A stretch of 64,000 nucleotides of DNA, from positions 186,001 to 250,000 of the forward strand of contig JBKBSF010000001.1 in assembly GCA_046291875.1 (NCBI GenBank), given 5' to 3'. Position 1 is the stretch's first letter. The number at the start of each line of letters is the position of its first letter. Origin of the DNA: SKVR01 sp046291875. Lineage in GTDB: Bacteria; Bacteroidota; Bacteroidia; Bacteroidales; UBA7960. The notes below the pieces were generated by a model. The model had not been told where the DNA came from, did not search any database, and saw only the letters and a program-made list of their open reading frames with translations. A program made the position numbers and the translations under genes. Below are positions 25,626 through 35,004 of the stretch, in pieces.

Positions 25626-28600
25626 ATGGTAGCATTTCTGATCAAGCGACCGGTAGCTGTAACCATGGTATTGCTGGGTGTGCTCATCCTGGGCCTGGTA
25701 GCTGCTACCTATCTGCCGGTGTCGCTGGTGCCCGATGTGGATATTCCGCGCATCAGCGTGCAGGTGAGTGCCCCCGATTATTCGGCCCGCGAACTGGAAA
25801 GCCGCGTTATGGAGCGCCTGCGTATGTACCTGATGCAGGTAAACGGCCTGCGCGATATCAAAACCGAAAGCCGCGATGGAGGCGGGATGGTGAGCATGGA
25901 GTTTGCCTTTGGCACCTCCATCGACCTGGCCTATATTGAGGTAAACGAACAGGTGGATAAGGCCACTGCCACCCTGCCACGCGACCTGGCACGTCCTGCA
26001 GTGGTAAAGGCCAGTGCCAGCGATATCCCGGTGTTCTACCTGGATGTTCATTTCTGCCCCAAAGGCCAGCTCACATCATCAACAGCAAGTGATTTTCTGC
26101 AGCTGAGTGCTTTTGCCGACGAAATCATCCGCCGCCGCCTGGAGCAGATACCACAGGTAGCCATGGCCGATATGAGCGGAAGGTTGTTTCCGGAGATTGT
26201 CATTATGCCCCGCATGGATATGTTGCAGGCCATGGGCTTATCGCCACAGATAATTGAGAGTACACTCAGGGCCAGCAATGTGAGCCTGGGCAATATCATG
26301 ATCCGCGATAAGCAATACCAGTACAATGTGCGGGTGGGCTCGCCCCTTATGGAAGCGGCAGATATCGGCAATCTGTGGCTCAACCATGAAGGCCGGCTGT
26401 GGCAGCTGAAAGACCTGTGCACCATAGAAAGCCGCCCTCAGGAGGCAGAGGGCATGGTGCACTCGCAGGGGCAAAGGGCCATCAGTATGGCCATTATCAA
26501 ACAGGCCGATGCCCGCATGCAGGATTTGAAAAAGGAACTCAATACAATGATCGGTATTTTCAGGGAAGATTACCCCCACCTGCAGTTTACCGTGTACCGC
26601 GATCAAACCTCATTGCTCGATTATACCCTTGACAATCTCAGGCAAACCCTTATACTGGGTGCCATACTCGCCTTTGTGGTGATGTTTTTGTTTCTGCGCG
26701 ACAGACGCTCCCCCTGGCTCATCGTCATTTCGGTGCCGGCAGCTATTGTGGTGTCGTTGCTTTTTTTCTTCCTGGCAGGCATTTCTCTCAATATTGTTTC
26801 TCTGTCGGGCCTTATTCTGTGCATCGGTATGATGATCGACAATTCCATCATCGTTATTGATAATATAACCCGGTACCGTGGGCAGGGAGTACCTCTGCAC
26901 GAGGCATGTGTAAAGGGTACCAATGAGGTATTCAGGCCCCTGCTCAGTTCGGTGCTTACCACCTGCTCGGTGTTTATACCCCTCATCTTTCTGGGGGGGC
27001 TGCCCGGCGCCCTGTTTTTCGACCAGGCCATGGCTGTAACCATAGGCTTGCTGGTTTCGCTTGTTATTGCCATTACACTCATTCCTGTATATTACCATCT
27101 GCTGTTTCAATCGCAGGCAACCGCTCAGGATCTCGCTGGCCATCAAAACAGAAAAAGATGGAGCTATCAAAGGCTGTACGATGCGGGTTTTCGCTTTACC
27201 ATGCGCCGGCAAATAGTGGTATGGGCTCTGTTTGCCGGGCTGCTCATCAGTGTGCCGTTGCTTGCCGGCTACATTGACAAAGAGCAGCTTCCGGCGGTAA
27301 AGAGAGAAGCCACCTTGCTATGGATAGATTGGAATGAGCATATCCATGTGGATGAAAACCACCGGCGTGTAGCACAGATGCTTGCTACCCTCAGTGAGGA
27401 TCTGCTGCATGTTACGGTGCAATCGGGCCGGCAGCAGTTTCTGATGGAAAACCTGCACAACAGCAGCCGCCGGCAAAGCCTGTTGTATCTGCAAACCCCC
27501 TCGGGCAGCCATCTGCAGGCCGTTGAAACCCAGGCTGCCAGGTTTCTGGAGCAGTATTATCCCGGAGCGCTGTTTCGCTTCGAGGATGAGGGAAACCTTT
27601 TCGATCAGGTTTTTGCGGCCCGCCAGGCACCTCTTGAGCTAAGGTTGCGCCCGCTGCAGGCTTACGGAACTCAGCTTATTGGCCATCTGCAATCAGCCCT
27701 GGGCACCCTCGATGTGTCTCTAGCAGACTTCACGGCAGAACCCCTGCCCCTGCAAGAGGTGTTTATACTGCAACCCAACCTGCAACTGATGGCGCTTCAC
27801 CGGGTTGATATGGCATCGCTGCACCAGGTCCTTTCGAGGGTTTTTAATGAGAACCAGGTGATTGCCCTCATGGACAACCGCAATACCATTCCGGTAAAGC
27901 TGGGGTCAACACAAACGGATATACAGCAAATATTGCGAAATGAACGTGTTGCCAACCGGCACGGTGTAGATATACCTCTGTCGTTGTTGCTCACCCAAAC
28001 CCGTGGTGCTGAGCTGCAAACCATTACCGCGGGGCTGGAGGGCGAGTATTTTCCTGTGGCGATGGATGCCACCCGCAGGCAGTACCAGCAAATGCGCCCC
28101 GCGGTCGATGAGCTGTTGAGGCAGGATGGACTGTTTGAGGCCTCCTGGTCCGGAAGCATCTTCTCCCAGGCCGAGCTGATACAGGAGCTTTTACTCATTG
28201 GCACTGTTGCCCTTTTGCTGCTTTTTCTGATCCTGGCAGCCCAGTTTGAGTCGTTGCGCCTGCCTTTTATCGTTTTGCTGGAAGTGCCCATTGCCATGGC
28301 CGGTGCACTCATCATGCTGGTAGTGTTCAATGCCACCCTCAATGTAATGTCCATGATTGGGCTGGTGGTAATGTCGGGCATCATCATCAACGACAGCATC
28401 CTGAAGATCGATACCATCATCCGCCTGCGTGCCGGGGGCATGCCCCTGATGCGGGCACTGCATACCGCTGGGCACTACCGCCTCAAACCCATACTAATGA
28501 CCAGTATTACCACCATCTTTGCCCTTTTGCCCTTTCTGTTCATCACCGGGCTGGGCGGCGAACTGCAAAAACCCCTCGCCCTCACCGTAATGGGAGGACT

Positions 28601-28682
28601 GGGACTGGGCACTCTGGTGAGTTTGTATTTTGTGCCGCTAATTTACTACCTTTTAGAAATAAGAATGAAGAATGGAGAATGA
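25626..28682 (+). CDS. RND efflux permease 1
   Basis: This 1018-aa inner-membrane proton-driven exporter has the usual first segment (MVAFLIKRPVAVTMVLLG), a first porter domain, and the TM4 motif GMMIDNSIIVIDN, where Asp405 is followed by Asn. AcrB has two adjacent Asp at this point; the single-Asp form is common in Bacteroidota and metal-type pumps. The second half repeats the fold (ILAAQFESLRLPFIVLLEVP, MIGLVVMSGIIINDSILK). The gene is complete and ends in MKNGE just before a REP cluster. A second permease gene follows beyond the RAYT insertion. Confidence 0.92.
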   Translation: MVAFLIKRPVAVTMVLLGVLILGLVAATYLPVSLVPDVDIPRISVQVSAPDYSARELESRVMERLRMYLMQVNGLRDIKTESRDGGGMVSMEFAFGTSIDLAYIEVNEQVDKATATLPRDLARPAVVKASASDIPVFYLDVHFCPKGQLTSSTASDFLQLSAFADEIIRRRLEQIPQVAMADMSGRLFPEIVIMPRMDMLQAMGLSPQIIESTLRASNVSLGNIMIRDKQYQYNVRVGSPLMEAADIGNLWLNHEGRLWQLKDLCTIESRPQEAEGMVHSQGQRAISMAIIKQADARMQDLKKELNTMIGIFREDYPHLQFTVYRDQTSLLDYTLDNLRQTLILGAILAFVVMFLFLRDRRSPWLIVISVPAAIVVSLLFFFLAGISLNIVSLSGLILCIGMMIDNSIIVIDNITRYRGQGVPLHEACVKGTNEVFRPLLSSVLTTCSVFIPLIFLGGLPGALFFDQAMAVTIGLLVSLVIAITLIPVYYHLLFQSQATAQDLAGHQNRKRWSYQRLYDAGFRFTMRRQIVVWALFAGLLISVPLLAGYIDKEQLPAVKREATLLWIDWNEHIHVDENHRRVAQMLATLSEDLLHVTVQSGRQQFLMENLHNSSRRQSLLYLQTPSGSHLQAVETQAARFLEQYYPGALFRFEDEGNLFDQVFAARQAPLELRLRPLQAYGTQLIGHLQSALGTLDVSLADFTAEPLPLQEVFILQPNLQLMALHRVDMASLHQVLSRVFNENQVIALMDNRNTIPVKLGSTQTDIQQILRNERVANRHGVDIPLSLLLTQTRGAELQTITAGLEGEYFPVAMDATRRQYQQMRPAVDELLRQDGLFEASWSGSIFSQAELIQELLLIGTVALLLLFLILAAQFESLRLPFIVLLEVPIAMAGALIMLVVFNATLNVMSMIGLVVMSGIIINDSILKIDTIIRLRAGGMPLMRALHTAGHYRLKPILMTSITTIFALLPFLFITGLGGELQKPLALTVMGGLGLGTLVSLYFVPLIYYLLEIRMKNGE

Positions 28683-28691
28683 GTGTCTGAT

Positions 28692-28814
28692 ACTCGTCAG
28701 ACGACTTCAAGTCGTCAGACGAGTTGAATCAGCCCTACTGGTCAGACGACTTCAAGTCGTCAGACGAGTTAAATTAGCCCTACTGGTCTGACTATTGAGA
28801 GTCGTCTGACCAGT
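28692..28814 (+). repeat. Cluster of three REP palindromes
   Basis: Three palindromes lie in a row at 28692-28724, 28737-28769 and 28782-28814, spaced about 12 nt apart. The first two carry TCGTCAGACGA units (A form). The third has matching changes in both outer arms (ACTGGTC with GACCAGT), so its stem is kept. The A and T forms are the same element read in opposite orientations. Confidence 0.85.
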
Positions 28815-28855
28815 TTGAAATAAATACATGAAAAAGAAAACCAAAACACCAATTG

Positions 28856-29509
28856 ATGCATTTCGAGCAAGGTCATATCTACCACATATTTAATCAGGGA
28901 AACAATAGGCAAAAGATATTCTTTGACAAAGAAAACTATTTGTACTTCCTTAAGAAAGTGCATGCTCACATTAAACCATTTGCCGATATCCTCGCGTGGT
29001 GTCTCATGCCCAATCATTTTCATTTAATGGTTTTTATTCGTGAAACTACTCGTCTGGTGAATTTAGATGAAGAAACTGATACTACTCGTCAGACGACTTC
29101 AAGTCGTCAGACGAGTTTAAAGGACGAAAGTATTTCAAAGCAACTAACAAGGTCAATTGCTAATATGCTTTCATCCTACACCCGTGCAATAAATAAGCAG
29201 CAGAACTCTTCAGGTTCTCTTTTCAGGCCAAAGACAAAAGCCATATGCCTTACCAGGATTGATAAGATTTCAAAAGCCTGGTATGTGTCCCATGGAGTTA
29301 TTAATATTAACTTTCATGTTCCTGAGAAGCAATACCCGAATGTTTGTTTTAACTACATTTTATTTAACCCGGTTAAGTCAGGTATCGTGAAAAGAAATGA
29401 AGACTGGGAATATAGTTCATTTCCCGATATGATTGATTTACGTGATGGCAAGTTAATTTCGAAAGAAAGAATAGGTGAGCTTGGTTTGGAGGTTATTGCT
29501 GAACCTTAG
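28856..29509 (+). mobile_element. REP-associated tyrosine transposase (RAYT)
   Basis: The 217-aa Y1-transposase-like protein belongs to the IS200/IS605 superfamily branch that handles REP palindromes. The start HFEQGHIYHIFNQGNNRQKIFF is typical, as is the HUH-like metal motif PNHFHLMV (His54, His56). The likely catalytic Tyr is in the helix MLSSYTRAIN (about Tyr108), and GSLFRPKTKA follows. The C-terminal CFNYILFNPVKSGIV matches RAYT family ends. REP palindromes flank it on both sides in opposite orientation. One REP (29084-29116) lies in frame between the HUH motif and the Tyr helix, coding residues of about 77-87. The frame is intact, so activity is possible but unproven. Confidence 0.88.
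29084..29116 (+). repeat. REP palindrome inside the RAYT coding sequence
   Basis: This is a full 33-bp A-form REP identical in layout to the copy at 28692. At exactly 11 codons it keeps the reading frame. A half-site (CTCGTCTGG) lies just upstream at 29049. Confidence 0.85.
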
Positions 29510-29549
29510 CACTACTTGGTAGCAAGTCAAACTCCCTATTCGTCTTAAT

Positions 29550-29582
29550 ACTCGTCTGACGACTTAGAGTCGTCTGACGAGT
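29550..29582 (+). repeat. REP palindrome downstream of RAYT (T form)
   Basis: Two TCGTCTGACGA units are separated by CTTAGAG. The orientation is inverted relative to the upstream cluster, giving a BIME-like flank 20 nt before the second permease gene. Confidence 0.8.
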
Positions 29583-29602
29583 TCAAAATAAAATTTAAAA
29601 AA

Positions 29603-32600
29603 ATGCGCCCCTTCCCCATCATCATCGTCTTCACTGCCCTCATGCTTGTGGGGTTGGTGCTGATACCCTCACTGGGAGTACAGCTGCATCCTTCGGCTAC
29701 CCTGCCTTCTATGCGCATCTCCTTTTCGTGGCAGGAGGTGCCGGCCATCAGTGTGGAGCGGGAGGTAACCTCCATTATTGAAGGGAGTTTGGCTACGCTG
29801 GCCGGCGTGGAGGAGATCCAATCGGTATCGTCGCGGGGGCGCGGACATATCGATATCCGTTTTAAAAAAGGGGTGGACCTGGAGATGGCACGGTTCGAGA
29901 TTGCCTCGCGCATACGACGACTGTATCCTGGTTTTCCCGATGGGGTGAGCTACCCGCAGGTATCTGTGAGCCGGGCGGTGGGCCGGAATACCCCCATGCT
30001 TACCTATACTGTGGTTGCCCCCGAATCATCGCACATCATTGCCGGTTACCTTGAGAATTATATTCTGCCCCGTATTTCGCAAATCAACGGCGTAGACCAG
30101 ATCCATTTCTTCGGGGTAAACCCGCAGGAGTTTCAACTGATCTACGATACACAAAAGATGGAAATACTGGGGATTACTTCCTCACAGCTGGCCAAGGCTT
30201 TGCAGGAACACTTTGGCGAAAGCTACCTGGGTATGGGCACACCCGACCGCCGCGATACACAGGTGAAGATACCGGTGGTTTTGCGTTCGCCAACCGATGC
30301 AGAAAACATCTGGCAGCATATTGTGGTAGGGCAGGCGGGCGACAGGCTGGTTTTTCTGGAAGATGTTGTACAGATTAGGTTGGTGGAAACCCAGGCACGC
30401 AGCTATTACCGTATAAACGGGCAAAGCACACTCATGATGACCGTGCAGGCCGCACAGGGTGCCAACCAGATCAGGCTGGCCGGCCAGGTGCGCAAAACCA
30501 TGGAACTGCTGGAGCAGCAAATGCCCCGGGGCTGGCAGATAATCCTCACCTACGATGATACTGCCTTTATCCGCAAAGATCTGCGTAGGGTGGGGTACAG
30601 AATGCTACTCTCGTTTGCCATCCTTATGGTGTTTGTTTTACTGGTGTCGCGCCGGATAAAGTACCTGCTGCTGATCAGTATTACTGTAGTGGCCAATTTG
30701 TTGCTGGCGGTGGTGTGGTACCATTTGTTTAGAATAGAAATACACCTTTATTCCCTGGCAGGCATTACCGTTTCCTTTGGCATCATCATCGACAACAGCA
30801 TTGTAATGATTGAGCATATCCGTCATCAGGGCAACAAAAAGGTTTTCCTGGCTATACTTGCGGCCACTTTTACTACGCTGGGGTCTTTGTCGGTAATCTT
30901 TCTGCTGGGCAGTCAGCAGCAGGCCCAGCTGTCGGATTTCGCCGCTGTGGTGCTGGTAAATCTTGCCCTCTCCTTGCTCATAGCCTGGTTTTTTATCCCT
31001 GCATTGCTCACAAAGGTCCGCATCGATACCCTTACACGCAGGCAATCGTTCAAAGGTTTGCGCCGTAAGGCCAGGGCCGGCAGGTTCTATTTCCGAACCA
31101 TTACTCTTATCCGAAGATTTCGATGGGCCATGCTTCTCTTACTGATCCTTGGATTTGGGGTGCCGGTACATTTGCTCCCCACCAAAGCAGAGGGGGAAGG
31201 CAGGGCAGCCAGAATCTACAATGCCACCATTGGCAGTAATTTTTACCAGCGAAAACTCAAACCCCCGGCAGAAAAGTTTTTGGGAGGCTCTTTCAGGCTG
31301 TTCTCCAGGTTTGTGTTCGAACGCTCCTTTTTTACCGATCCTGAGAGGACCACCCTTTACGTTCGAGGGCAAATGCCCGATGGGGCCACCATCCAGCAGC
31401 TCAATGAGGCTGTGTTGCAAATGGAACATTTCCTTGAGGGTTTTCCTCAGATCGAACAATACCAGTCGCGTGTAACATCTCCTGATAACAGTATGATCAC
31501 CATCCTTTTCAAGCCCCAGTACGACAGGGGTAGCTTCCCTCATGTTCTGCAAAGCCAGATCATACGCAAGGCCATCAGCATTGGAGGTGCCGAGTGGAAT
31601 GTGTGGGGCGTAGGGCAAGGCTTCAGCAATGTGCTGCGAGGCGGCGGTGGAAGCAGCCATATCATCCTGGAGGGTTACAATTATGATATGCTATACCGGT
31701 ATGCCGAATTGCTTATTGAAAAAGCCCGTGTAAACCCCAGGGTAAACAGTCCCAGGATCACAGGGGGCGATCCCTGGCGTAGCATTACAAGGATGGAGTT
31801 TTTTCTGCAACCCCATTACACGCAATTGGCGCTGCACAAACTCACGCTGGCCGACGTTTTTGGTGCGCTCAATGAGAAAGTTATGTACCGCCATGGCCCG
31901 TCGGTCTTTCACCAGAACAAGCCTTTCCCCCTAAGGCTCATTGCCGATAACCATCTTAGCTACACTGTTTGGGATATGGAAAACCTGCCGCTGCTGATTG
32001 CCGGCAGCCACTACAAAACCGGCGGATTGATAAGCCTGGAGAAACGGGCCATGGGCAACGACATCTTCAAATACAACCAGGAGTACCGCCTTACGGTAAA
32101 CTACAACTTCCTGGGCCCCCATTTGCTGGAAGAGAGAGTGCGCAACCAACTCATTGACGAGATGAACGGGTTGCTGCCAATGGGCTACAGGGCAAGGGCA
32201 CAGCAATGGAGCTGGCAGGACGAGAAAAAACAACCCTATCTGCTCATTTTCCTGGTAATTGTAATTATCTTTTTTGTATGCGCCATCCTGCTTGAGTCGC
32301 TTTTGCAGCCCCTGGCTGTAATTGGGCTTATTCCGGTTTCCTTTGCCGGATTGTTTCTTACCTTTTACCTGTTTGAGCTTAACTTCGACCAGGGAGGTTG
32401 GGCTGCCTTTATTTTACTGAGCGGACTGGCCGTAAATGCCGGGTTGTATATCCTCAACGATTTCAACAACTTCCGAAACAGTCATTCGGGCCGCACTCCG
32501 CAACAACTCTACCTGAGAGCCTTTCGGTACAAAATAACCCCGGTTTTACTCACCATCAGCTCTACGGTGATCGGGCTGATCCCCTTTGTAGCAGGGCAGC

Positions 32601-32743
32601 GCGAGCCCTTTTGGTTTGCTTTTGCTGCCGGTACCATGGGCGGGCTGGTGTTTTCTTTGCTGGGCGTGTTCTTCTTTTTTCCGGTGTTTTTGAGATTGGG
32701 AGCCAAAGCAGGTAAAAGTAAACCTGCTCGTTTGACGACTTAA
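29603..32743 (+). CDS. RND efflux permease 2
   Basis: This 1046-aa RND transporter is diverged from permease 1. It starts MRPFPIIIVFTALMLVGLVL, has the TM4 motif FGIIIDNSIVMIEH (Asp397-Asn398), and repeats the fold in the second half (VIIFFVCAILLESLLQPLAV). The last codons (ARLTT, stop) lie inside a REP palindrome, so its original C-terminus may have been replaced. With one adaptor and two different permeases, the pump may be heteromeric as in MdtBC. The RAYT/REP island now separates it from permease 1 by 0.9 kb; no separate promoter was recognised. Confidence 0.88.
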   Translation: MRPFPIIIVFTALMLVGLVLIPSLGVQLHPSATLPSMRISFSWQEVPAISVEREVTSIIEGSLATLAGVEEIQSVSSRGRGHIDIRFKKGVDLEMARFEIASRIRRLYPGFPDGVSYPQVSVSRAVGRNTPMLTYTVVAPESSHIIAGYLENYILPRISQINGVDQIHFFGVNPQEFQLIYDTQKMEILGITSSQLAKALQEHFGESYLGMGTPDRRDTQVKIPVVLRSPTDAENIWQHIVVGQAGDRLVFLEDVVQIRLVETQARSYYRINGQSTLMMTVQAAQGANQIRLAGQVRKTMELLEQQMPRGWQIILTYDDTAFIRKDLRRVGYRMLLSFAILMVFVLLVSRRIKYLLLISITVVANLLLAVVWYHLFRIEIHLYSLAGITVSFGIIIDNSIVMIEHIRHQGNKKVFLAILAATFTTLGSLSVIFLLGSQQQAQLSDFAAVVLVNLALSLLIAWFFIPALLTKVRIDTLTRRQSFKGLRRKARAGRFYFRTITLIRRFRWAMLLLLILGFGVPVHLLPTKAEGEGRAARIYNATIGSNFYQRKLKPPAEKFLGGSFRLFSRFVFERSFFTDPERTTLYVRGQMPDGATIQQLNEAVLQMEHFLEGFPQIEQYQSRVTSPDNSMITILFKPQYDRGSFPHVLQSQIIRKAISIGGAEWNVWGVGQGFSNVLRGGGGSSHIILEGYNYDMLYRYAELLIEKARVNPRVNSPRITGGDPWRSITRMEFFLQPHYTQLALHKLTLADVFGALNEKVMYRHGPSVFHQNKPFPLRLIADNHLSYTVWDMENLPLLIAGSHYKTGGLISLEKRAMGNDIFKYNQEYRLTVNYNFLGPHLLEERVRNQLIDEMNGLLPMGYRARAQQWSWQDEKKQPYLLIFLVIVIIFFVCAILLESLLQPLAVIGLIPVSFAGLFLTFYLFELNFDQGGWAAFILLSGLAVNAGLYILNDFNNFRNSHSGRTPQQLYLRAFRYKITPVLLTISSTVIGLIPFVAGQREPFWFAFAAGTMGGLVFSLLGVFFFFPVFLRLGAKAGKSKPARLTT

Positions 32744-32758
32744 AGTCGTCTGACGAGT
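32726..32758 (+). repeat. REP palindrome over the permease 2 stop codon
   Basis: A T-form REP with one base change in the left arm. The TAA stop at 32741-32743 is in its centre. Confidence 0.75.
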
Positions 32759-32837
32759 TGAAATCATGTCGCACCACCTGTCAGCCGAATAACTTATTTC
32801 ATAATTTGCATCCATAATAGAAGTATTAGTCATTTAG

Positions 32838-32869
32838 TTTGCATTTAAAAAAGAAACTATTTATCTTTG
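32838..32869 (+). promoter_or_regulatory. Consensus Bacteroidota promoter of the ATPase gene
   Basis: TTTG (32838-32841), a 20-nt spacer, then TATCTTTG (32862-32869) is a full match to the -33/-7 consensus. Transcription would begin at about 32875, which is the A of the chosen ATG, implying a leaderless mRNA. Confidence 0.7.
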
Positions 32870-32874
32870 CTGTT

Positions 32875-34128
32875 ATGATAAGCAAAAGAGAAATATCCCA
32901 AATCATAGCTGATCAACAATCATTAGGCTTTAAACCCGATGATTTGCCTCGATTGGAATCCACTTTTCCTGACAAGGAGATAGTAGTGATTTCAGGCATC
33001 CGGAGGTGCGGAAAATCAACGTTGCTCCATGAAATCAGGGAGACCAATGCCGAAAAAGACTATTACTTTAACTTTGATGATGAGCGACTGGTAAATTTTC
33101 AGGTAGATGACTTTCAGTTGTTATACGAGGTTTTTATAGAACTTTTCGGAAAACAAAACACCTTTTATTTTGATGAAATTCAGAATATTTCCGGTTGGGA
33201 GCGATTTGTAAGACGGCTTCACGATTACAACAACAAGGTTTATATTACAGGTTCCAATGCATCTATGCTCAGCCGTGAGTTGGGAACCCATCTTACAGGC
33301 CGGTATTACAGGCAGGAACTCTTCCCTTTTTCTTTTCCGGAGTTTTTGAAGTATAAGGGCAATACATTGCCCGGTAAAACCTTGCTTAGTACTGAGGAAA
33401 AGGTAGCGCTGCACAGTAAGTTTCTTGATTATTTTACCTCGGGGGGCTTTCCGGCATATGTAAAATCAGGTAACAAGCAGTATCTTACATCTCTTTATGA
33501 AAGCATTGTTTACCGTGATGTAATGGTGCGAAATGGGCTTACTCTTGAAAAGGAGATACTTGAACTGGTTCATTTTGTTGCAAGCAATACTTCCAGGCTG
33601 ATTTCTTACAATAGCCTCACGAAAGTTATCGGGGTTAAGAACGCCACAACAGTCAAAAACTACCTGAGTTTTCTTGAGAATACCTACCTGATTTTCCTTG
33701 TAAACAAATATGATTTCTCAGTGAAGAAACAAATCCACAATCCCAAAAAGATATACTTCATTGATTGGGGGCTTGTGCGCGAATTGGGTTTTCACCATTC
33801 TGAAGATAACGGGAGGCTGCTTGAGAATCTCGTTTTCATTGAGTTAAAGCGCAGAGGTAGGGAAATTTATTATCACTCTCAAAAGTTTGAATGTGACTTT
33901 GTGATTAAAGAAAAGAACCGCATTGTTCAGGCCATACAGGTTAGCTGGTCTGTATACAATCCGGAAACAAAAAAACGCGAACTTGACGGACTTCTTGAGG
34001 CCCTCAGCATTCACAAACTTAAGGAAGGATTAATCCTTACCGACGATGAAGAAGATGAACTGACTGTTAAAGACTGCAGAATAAAAATTGTTCCTGTCTG
34101 GAAGTGGTTGCTAAACCTGGGCAGATAA
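32875..34128 (+). CDS. ATP-binding protein with DUF4143 domain
   Basis: The 417-aa AAA-like ATPase has Walker A GIRRCGKST at residues 41-49, Walker B FYFDEIQ at 97-103, and a sensor-like ITGSNASML. It ends in a C-terminal DUF4143 domain with a restriction-fold-like segment (FECDFVIKE, then AIQVSW). An in-frame ATG at 32839 overlaps the -33 box, so the 32875 start is favoured. This family is widespread in Bacteroidota and archaea, often in multiple copies; its function is unsettled. No partner gene is adjacent. A half REP (about 34133-34147) lies right after the stop. Confidence 0.88.
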   Translation: MISKREISQIIADQQSLGFKPDDLPRLESTFPDKEIVVISGIRRCGKSTLLHEIRETNAEKDYYFNFDDERLVNFQVDDFQLLYEVFIELFGKQNTFYFDEIQNISGWERFVRRLHDYNNKVYITGSNASMLSRELGTHLTGRYYRQELFPFSFPEFLKYKGNTLPGKTLLSTEEKVALHSKFLDYFTSGGFPAYVKSGNKQYLTSLYESIVYRDVMVRNGLTLEKEILELVHFVASNTSRLISYNSLTKVIGVKNATTVKNYLSFLENTYLIFLVNKYDFSVKKQIHNPKKIYFIDWGLVRELGFHHSEDNGRLLENLVFIELKRRGREIYYHSQKFECDFVIKEKNRIVQAIQVSWSVYNPETKKRELDGLLEALSIHKLKEGLILTDDEEDELTVKDCRIKIVPVWKWLLNLGR

Positions 34129-34231
34129 AAACCTACTTGTCTGACGAATATTACTTGACCCACCCATAAAACTGATTATTTATATACTGGGTTTCCCATT
34201 CTTTAGAGAAGCATACAGCCAATTCCGAACA

Positions 34232-34384
34232 ACTTAAATTGCAAAACGCATCATATTGCAATACATTGCTGAGATTATTGAGTGCCTGTCAGGCAAAGGC
34301 ATTGAGGCTATTAATATTACCGTAATTTTTCTCGCTGGCTTTGAAACCCTTTCTTTGTCCCCATTAATAAATTGCAGTTTCTGA
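34232..34384 (+). pseudogene. 3' remnant of a barrel-protein gene
   Basis: An open frame with no start ends in LAGFETLSLSPLINCSF, almost the same as the C-terminus of the barrel protein at 37405-38043 (LAGFETLSLSPFINCSF). The DNA match continues past the stop codon into repeat C/D. I read it as the tail of a paralogue carried along when the repeat-containing block was duplicated or recombined. Confidence 0.6.
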
Positions 34385-34850
34385 TTTCCCCTTCCTCTTG
34401 CAAACCCCCACCGCCAGCTTCTGTCGGCATCACGACACAATTTCAGAAGCAGAATGTGCATGCCATTGTAGTGGGCACCGCTTAGCCATTACTTCCTGGA
34501 AGTCTCCCTGATACCCAGGGCCGACTTGTAGGTAAGGGGCTTCCAGTTTCTGGGTTCGTTTGTTTGGAATGAGTATAAATTTCACAAATTTTAACTCTAC
34601 CCCCCCCATGTAGTTTTTTATATTATATTTGACTATGGCAAACATATAGGCCGATAAGGCTATGATGGGGGCTTGAATGCTTTGCGGGCGAAACCTGGGT
34701 GAATTTTTCAGAAAAAATTACAGCAATAGGATTGAGTTTGGCGAAGCAAAATCAAAGATAAAAAAACCTGGAAGAAAAAGGGGGCGGGAAACCGCAAGCT
34801 GCAAGAATGCATTTCCCACCCCGGCCTCTTCCTTAAATGGAAAGGAGGTG
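34333..34850 (+). repeat. Dispersed repeat, copy C (mosaic)
   Basis: The left part (34333-34630), including a decayed terminator-like segment (about 34404-34430) and the C8 tract, matches copies D and E. The right part, from the -7-like TATATTTG to AAGGAGGTG (34842-34850), matches copies A and B. The hairpin is at 34770-34832. It therefore joins both repeat types. The lipoprotein gene at 35005 follows 150 nt later. Confidence 0.8.
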
Positions 34851-35004
34851 ATGCAAATGTAGGAAAAAGCAAAACACGATCGTCTTCAATTCTTAATCAC
34901 CCATAAGATTTGATTGATCTAAAACTGAACTTTAGAACGGGTCTTTCTGTGAATTAAGAGGTTCTTATCTTAAAACACAATTTGAAATTTTAAAATGATT
35001 AATT

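Noticed and set aside
28692..29582. CRISPR-like array
   Set aside because: The units are palindromic REPs in both orientations with short irregular spacing, and they flank a RAYT gene; no direct repeats with unique spacers and no cas genes.
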